NCBI GenBank assembly: GCA_030598525.1
Contig: JAUVPT010000048.1
Location: forward strand, 1 to 9,754
Reading direction: 5' to 3'
Source of the DNA: Gemmatimonadota bacterium
GTDB taxonomy: Bacteria; Gemmatimonadota; Gemmatimonadetes; Palauibacterales; Palauibacteraceae
DNA: 9,754 nucleotides
Part shown: in pieces, positions 6,742 to 9,754 of the stretch
Position numbering within the stretch: the stretch's first letter is position 1
Layout of the letters: each line of letters starts with the position of its first letter
Position numbers and translations under genes: made by a program
The notes under the pieces: model-generated
Databases searched by the model: none
What the model was told of the DNA's origin: nothing
Seen by the model: the letters and a program-made list of their open reading frames with translations, nothing else

Positions 6742-6810
6742 ATCGATCTCCACTCTCAGGTTTCCGGTCTTGCCGCCCCGAGCCGAGGCGGTTCTTTCGC
6801 GCGCGAGCAG

Positions 6811-6839
6811 TTCTCCCTGACACGCGCTCATACTATGAT
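6811..6839 (+). promoter_or_regulatory. Possible sigma70-type promoter for the cupin gene
   Basis: TATGAT at 6834-6839 differs from the TATAAT consensus by one base and lies in an AT-richer patch of an otherwise GC-rich divergent intergenic region. The best -35 at the proper 17-base distance is TTCTCC (6811-6816), only a partial match. A better-looking CTGACA at 6817-6822 is too close (11 bases). Transcription would start near 6846, leaving a leader of about 48 bases. Confidence 0.35.
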
Positions 6840-6878
6840 CGTCGTATCCCGTGCCGAGGGGAACGGGCTGACCTGTTG

Positions 6879-6885
6879 AAGGGAG
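6879..6885 (+). promoter_or_regulatory. Ribosome-binding site that decides the cupin start
   Basis: AAGGGAG lies eight bases before GTG 6894. It overlaps or immediately follows the TTG at 6876, so that TTG cannot use it; this points to GTG 6894 as the true start. Confidence 0.6.
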
Positions 6886-6893
6886 CGTCACGA

Positions 6894-7256
6894 GTGTACG
6901 TAAGACGAGCGGAAGACTTGCCGGTCGAGTCGGTGGCCGCCGGTTCCGGCACCGAGCGGCAGGTACTGATTGGCGAGGACACCGGACCCAACTTCCAGAT
7001 GCGGCGCTTCATCATGCAGCCGGGAGGCGGGATGCCCCGCCACACCAACACGGTGGAGCACGAGCAGTACGTGCTGCGGGGCCGGGCGAGCGTCGGGATC
7101 GACGACGAAACCTACGAGGTCTCGGCTGGAGACGTGGTCTTCATACCGGCCGGTGTGCCTCACTGGTATCGGGCAGCGGACTCCGGGCCGTTCGAGTTCC
7201 TGTGCATGGTGCCCAACCTGCCCGATCGTATCGAGCTGGTGGCCGAAGAGAGCTGA
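6894..7256 (+). CDS. Small single-domain cupin protein
   Basis: 120 residues from GTG 6894 (chosen for the ribosome-binding site at 6879-6885; a TTG at 6876 would add six residues). The protein is one conserved beta-barrel of the cupin_2 type. Cupin motif 1 is at about 45-64: PRHTNTVEHEQYVLRG, with His50, Asn52 and Glu57 at the metal-ligand positions, so the usual second histidine of H-x-H is asparagine. Motif 2 is at 79-90: GDVVFIPAGVPH, with His90 as the last ligand. No signal peptide, hence cytoplasmic. Proteins of this size and type can be sugar or small-molecule isomerases, dioxygenases, or binding proteins; no substrate can be assigned. The gene stands alone between a divergent lipoprotein gene and a convergent outer-membrane protein gene, 15 bases from the latter's stop. 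Confidence 0.87.
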   Translation: MYVRRAEDLPVESVAAGSGTERQVLIGEDTGPNFQMRRFIMQPGGGMPRHTNTVEHEQYVLRGRASVGIDDETYEVSAGDVVFIPAGVPHWYRAADSGPFEFLCMVPNLPDRIELVAEES

Positions 7257-7271
7257 GTCGAGGCCCGGGTG

Positions 7272-7889
7272 TCAGAAGCCCACTCCCACTCCGATGGAGA
7301 TCACGGGGCCGCCTCCATCGTAGGGGGAGTTCACGTCCCGGATTACCTCGTACAGGATCTCCAGTAGCAGCCAGGAGCGCCGCCCGGTGCTCTGGCTGAA
7401 TCCGCCGCCGACGAACAAGAACGGGTAGGAGACCCGGTCGCTCTCCCCGGTAAAGAGCACGCGATCGTAGTTGCCGCCCCCACCCTCGAGATGGGCGTAG
7501 ATCTGCGGTATGAGCCGGTACCGGGTAAACAGGCCCCCTGAGACGGCGTGGGACGTGAGAGTCTCCGAGAAGCGCTCCCGCCACCAGAACTCGTACCCGA
7601 CCCGGGCGCCCGCCGACCATTGAGGCGTGATCAAGTATCCGATCAGTGGATAGAGACCGATCCCACTCGTTCGGCCGTATCGAACGTTGATGGAGCCGCC
7701 CCAGTAGATCTGTCCTGCGTCGCTCCAGCCTCCCTCCGCTCGAGGTCGTCGCTGCGCATTTGCTTCCTCGGGTGTCCCCAGGGCCATGAGACCGATCCAC
7801 ACCGCAACGCAGGCTCGCCGCGTCCATTGTCTCGGGCGCAGCGACGATCCCCGGGACCTGGCAGGGCCGCTGGTCAAGTGCTCGGACAC
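7272..7889 (-). CDS. Outer-membrane beta-barrel protein, probably eight-stranded
   Basis: 205 residues reading leftward, from GTG at 7889 (GAAGG at 7896-7900 lies six bases upstream). The N-terminus is long: a basic stretch of about 25 residues, a hydrophobic core at 26-38, and a probable cleavage at ANA|QRR after residue 45. A start further in is possible but no better codon with a ribosome-binding site is seen. The mature part is a series of alternating, aromatic-flanked amphipathic strands (about 61-72, 77-87, 90-102, 110-125, 127-138, 155-166, 171-184, 194-205) with short turns, and ends with GVGVGF; a terminal phenylalanine is the usual outer-membrane insertion signal. Size and strand number resemble small OmpX/OmpW-like or outer-membrane beta-barrel domain proteins. 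Ligand or role unknown. Confidence 0.72.
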   Translation of the reverse strand: MSEHLTSGPARSRGSSLRPRQWTRRACVAVWIGLMALGTPEEANAQRRPRAEGGWSDAGQIYWGGSINVRYGRTSGIGLYPLIGYLITPQWSAGARVGYEFWWRERFSETLTSHAVSGGLFTRYRLIPQIYAHLEGGGGNYDRVLFTGESDRVSYPFLFVGGGFSQSTGRRSWLLLEILYEVIRDVNSPYDGGGPVISIGVGVGF

Positions 7890-7980
7890 CTTCTACCTTC
7901 TTTCCCTCGTTATGTGGTATCGGTATACAGAAGACGTTGCCGGACCGCCACCGGTCACTCGAATCATCGACGGGTATGCG
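7890..7980. promoter_or_regulatory. Divergent intergenic region upstream of the barrel gene and thrS
   Basis: These 91 bases separate the divergent start codons and should hold the promoters for both genes. The only AT-rich core is GGTATCGGTATACAG at 7916-7930; TATACA (7924-7929) resembles a -10 element for thrS, and because GTATAC is palindromic the same core could serve the other strand. No clear -35 partner is present. No T-box or other leader structure was recognised. An in-frame ATG at 7912 could extend thrS into this region. Confidence 0.35.
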
Positions 7981-9754
7981 ATGAGCGATTCCATGTTGAG
8001 GGTTTCCCTCCCTGACGGATCCGTGAAGAACCTTCCCGCCGGCTCATCGGCGGCCGACCTTGCGGCCTCGATCGGCCCTGGCCTGGCCCGTGCCGCGGTG
8101 GCCGCGAAAGTGGAAGGTGAGCTATGGGACCTGAACCGGCCGCTTCCGGACGGTGCAGACGTGGCGATCGTGACGCGAGGCGACGACGATGCCGACGCTC
8201 TCTACGCCCTCCGTCACTCCACGGCTCATGTGCTCGCGACAGCCGTTCGGGATCTCTACCCGAGAGCGGGGATCGGATTCGGCCCCCCCATCGAGAACGG
8301 CTTCTATTACGATTTCGATGTACCTGAACCGTTCACGCCGGAGGATCTCGAGAAGATCGAGGCCCGCATGGCAGAGGTCGTCAGGGAGGGACACGCGTTC
8401 GAGCGACGCGAGGTTGACCTGGCGGAGGCCGAGGACCTGTTTGCGGACGATCCTCTGAAGCTGGAGCGCCTGGCCGAAATCCCGGAAGGGGAGACCATCT
8501 CCACGTATACGGACGGTCCGTTCACAGACCTGTGCCGCGGTCCGCACGTGGCATCGACGGACGAGATCAAGCACTTCAAGCTGCTTTCGGGCGCCGGGGC
8601 CTACTGGAGGGGTGACGAGACCCGTCAGATGCTTCAGCGTATCTACGGCACCGCGTTCTACGACAAGAAGGCCCTGGCGGCCTACCTGACGCAGCTCGAA
8701 GAGGCGAAGAAACGCGACCATCGAAAGATCGGCCAGGACCAGGACCTGTTCAGCTTCCATGAGGAATTCGGTCCCGGCCTGGTAGCGTGGCACCCGAAGG
8801 GCGCCCGGATCCAGATGAAGCTCAGGCGCTGGATCGAGGATCTGCTTCTGAAGCAGGACTACGAATTCGTGTACACGCCCCACATAGCGAGTGAGGCGCT
8901 GTTTCACAGGTCCGGCCACCTCCCGGCCTACGCCGAGAACATGTACCCGAGCATGCAGGCGGAAGACGAAGGTGAGGCGTTCAGGGTGAAGCCCATGAAC
9001 TGTCCGGGCCACACCCTGATCTACGCCGCCCGCCAGCGCAGTTACCGGGACCTGCCGCTACGCCTGTCGGAGATTGCCAACGTCTACCGCCACGAGCGAT
9101 CCGGCACACTGCACGGACTTCTGCGGGTGCGAATGCTCACCATGGACGACGGGCACCTGTTCTGCACGCCGGACCAGGTCGAGGACGAGATCTTCACCTG
9201 TATCGATCTGGTCGATGAGGTGATGGGGACACTGGGGCTCGAGTACCGGCTCGACTTCGCGACCCGACCGCAAAAACGAATAGGCGCCGACGAAGTGTGG
9301 GACCGGGCGGAGGCGGATCTCAGGCAGGCCCTCGACCGGGTGGGCCGACCGTATGGCGTCGATGAGGGCGGCGGGGCGTTCTACGGCCCGAAGATCGACA
9401 TCAAGTTCAAGGATGCTATCGGGCGAGAGTGGCAGGGTGCGACGATTCAGCTCGATTTCAATCTTCCCGAGCGCTTTGAGCTCGAGTACATCGGACCGGA
9501 CAACAGGCCGCATCGGCCGGTGATGATCCACCGTGCCATTTTCGGGACCCTCGAGCGGTTCACGGGTTTCCTGATCGAGCACTTCGCGGGTGCGTTCCCG
9601 GTATGGCTTGCTCCGGTGCAGGTTCGTGTGCTGCCGATCACGGACGATCAGGCGGCGGGCGCCGCCGAGATCGTAGGTACGCTGAAGGAGGCAGGCCTCG
9701 CGGCCGAACTCGACGTGCGTTCGGATACCCTGAACTACCGGATCCGGGATGGCG
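7981..9754 (+). CDS. thrS: Threonyl-tRNA synthetase (3' end beyond the window)
   Basis: Open from ATG 7981 to the window end (591 codons); about 50 residues are missing against the 642 of E. coli ThrRS. The enzyme activates threonine and charges tRNA-Thr. Domains: TGS at about 5-65 (LRVSLPDGS...), editing domain with zinc-type ligands His79/His83 (HSTAH) and Cys185/His189 (CRGPH), class II catalytic core with zinc ligands Cys341 (MNCPGH), His392 and His517 (MIHRA), spaced as in E. coli (334, 385, 511), motif 2 at about 373-392, motif 3 around HRAIFGTLERF, then the start of the anticodon-binding domain (PVWLAPVQV...). Two pocket positions are unlike the usual sequence: RVRMLTMDDGH in place of RVRGFTQDDAH (Gln381 of E. 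coli becomes Met388), and WQGAT for WQC[GA]T (Cys480 becomes Gly486). The start could also be ATG 7912 in frame (23 extra residues), but 7981 or ATG 7993 fits the TGS domain better. Confidence 0.96.
   Translation, partial: MSDSMLRVSLPDGSVKNLPAGSSAADLAASIGPGLARAAVAAKVEGELWDLNRPLPDGADVAIVTRGDDDADALYALRHSTAHVLATAVRDLYPRAGIGFGPPIENGFYYDFDVPEPFTPEDLEKIEARMAEVVREGHAFERREVDLAEAEDLFADDPLKLERLAEIPEGETISTYTDGPFTDLCRGPHVASTDEIKHFKLLSGAGAYWRGDETRQMLQRIYGTAFYDKKALAAYLTQLEEAKKRDHRKIGQDQDLFSFHEEFGPGLVAWHPKGARIQMKLRRWIEDLLLKQDYEFVYTPHIASEALFHRSGHLPAYAENMYPSMQAEDEGEAFRVKPMNCPGHTLIYAARQRSYRDLPLRLSEIANVYRHERSGTLHGLLRVRMLTMDDGHLFCTPDQVEDEIFTCIDLVDEVMGTLGLEYRLDFATRPQKRIGADEVWDRAEADLRQALDRVGRPYGVDEGGGAFYGPKIDIKFKDAIGREWQGATIQLDFNLPERFELEYIGPDNRPHRPVMIHRAIFGTLERFTGFLIEHFAGAFPVWLAPVQVRVLPITDDQAAGAAEIVGTLKEAGLAAELDVRSDTLNYRIRDG

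Noticed and set aside
6817..6839. CTGACA paired with TATGAT as a promoter
   Set aside because: The spacing is 11 bases, too short for a sigma70-type promoter; only the TATGAT element is kept as a tentative signal.
7257..7271. Terminator between the convergent cupin and barrel genes
   Set aside because: Only 15 bases containing GGCCCGGG; no stem with a T-tract could be drawn.
7141..7827. 228-codon minus-strand frame overlapping the barrel protein and cupin
   Set aside because: Low-complexity Arg/Gly/Pro-rich product in a different frame from the barrel protein, which has a signal peptide and beta-strand pattern ending in Phe.
8122..9012. 296-codon open frame on the minus strand opposite thrS
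   Set aside because: It lies wholly within the highly conserved thrS coding sequence; the translated product shows no motif.
1..9754. CRISPR array, tRNA/rRNA genes, insertion sequence, defence system
   Set aside because: No regularly spaced repeats, no tRNA-like cloverleaf or rRNA signature, no transposase or nuclease-type defence protein was seen in any gene.

Overview
The window is a GC-rich (roughly 60-65% by eye), densely coded bacterial chromosome segment with ten genes, two of them cut by the window edges. Sec signal peptides, a lipobox lipoprotein and an outer-membrane beta-barrel indicate a diderm (Gram-negative-type) heterotroph. The mix of a GH97 glycosidase, small exported proteins and a DUF4399 lipoprotein fits environmental high-GC phyla such as Gemmatimonadota or relatives. 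That placement is an impression from protein style, not a measured assignment. No mobile element, CRISPR array, tRNA or rRNA gene was seen.

Layout, left to right, + strand. (1) 1-408 is the C-terminal part of a class I SAM methyltransferase. (2) 428-2413 is a secreted GH97 glycosidase whose catalytic-site pattern is of the retaining (alpha-galactosidase-like) class. Its stop codon overlaps by one base the start of a stand-alone AMMECR1-domain protein (2413-2961). (3) 3052-6231 looks like a four-gene operon: a secreted six-bladed NHL-like beta-propeller, an exported VOC/Glyoxalase_3-like protein, an AlkA/OGG-like HhH-GPD DNA glycosylase (start overlaps the previous stop as ATGA), and a small anchored or secreted protein with an internal duplication.

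The right half switches strand repeatedly. A DUF4399 lipoprotein (6277-6741, -) is convergent with that operon and divergent from a small cupin (6894-7256, +). The cupin is convergent with an eight-stranded outer-membrane beta-barrel protein (7272-7889, -). This in turn is divergent from thrS (7981 to the window end, +), the threonyl-tRNA synthetase, which lacks only its last roughly 50 residues. thrS is the longest single reading frame on the right side and runs off the window.

How the genes work together: only the two tightly coupled groups (GH97-AMMECR1 and propeller-VOC-glycosylase-lipoprotein) give real linkage evidence, and neither forms a recognised pathway. The points most worth a second look are non-consensus residues at two active-site positions of ThrRS, the GH97/AMMECR1 coupling without Memo or radical-SAM partners, the internally duplicated small exported protein, and the mixed envelope/DNA-repair operon. 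I did not find a clear new defence or mobile system.
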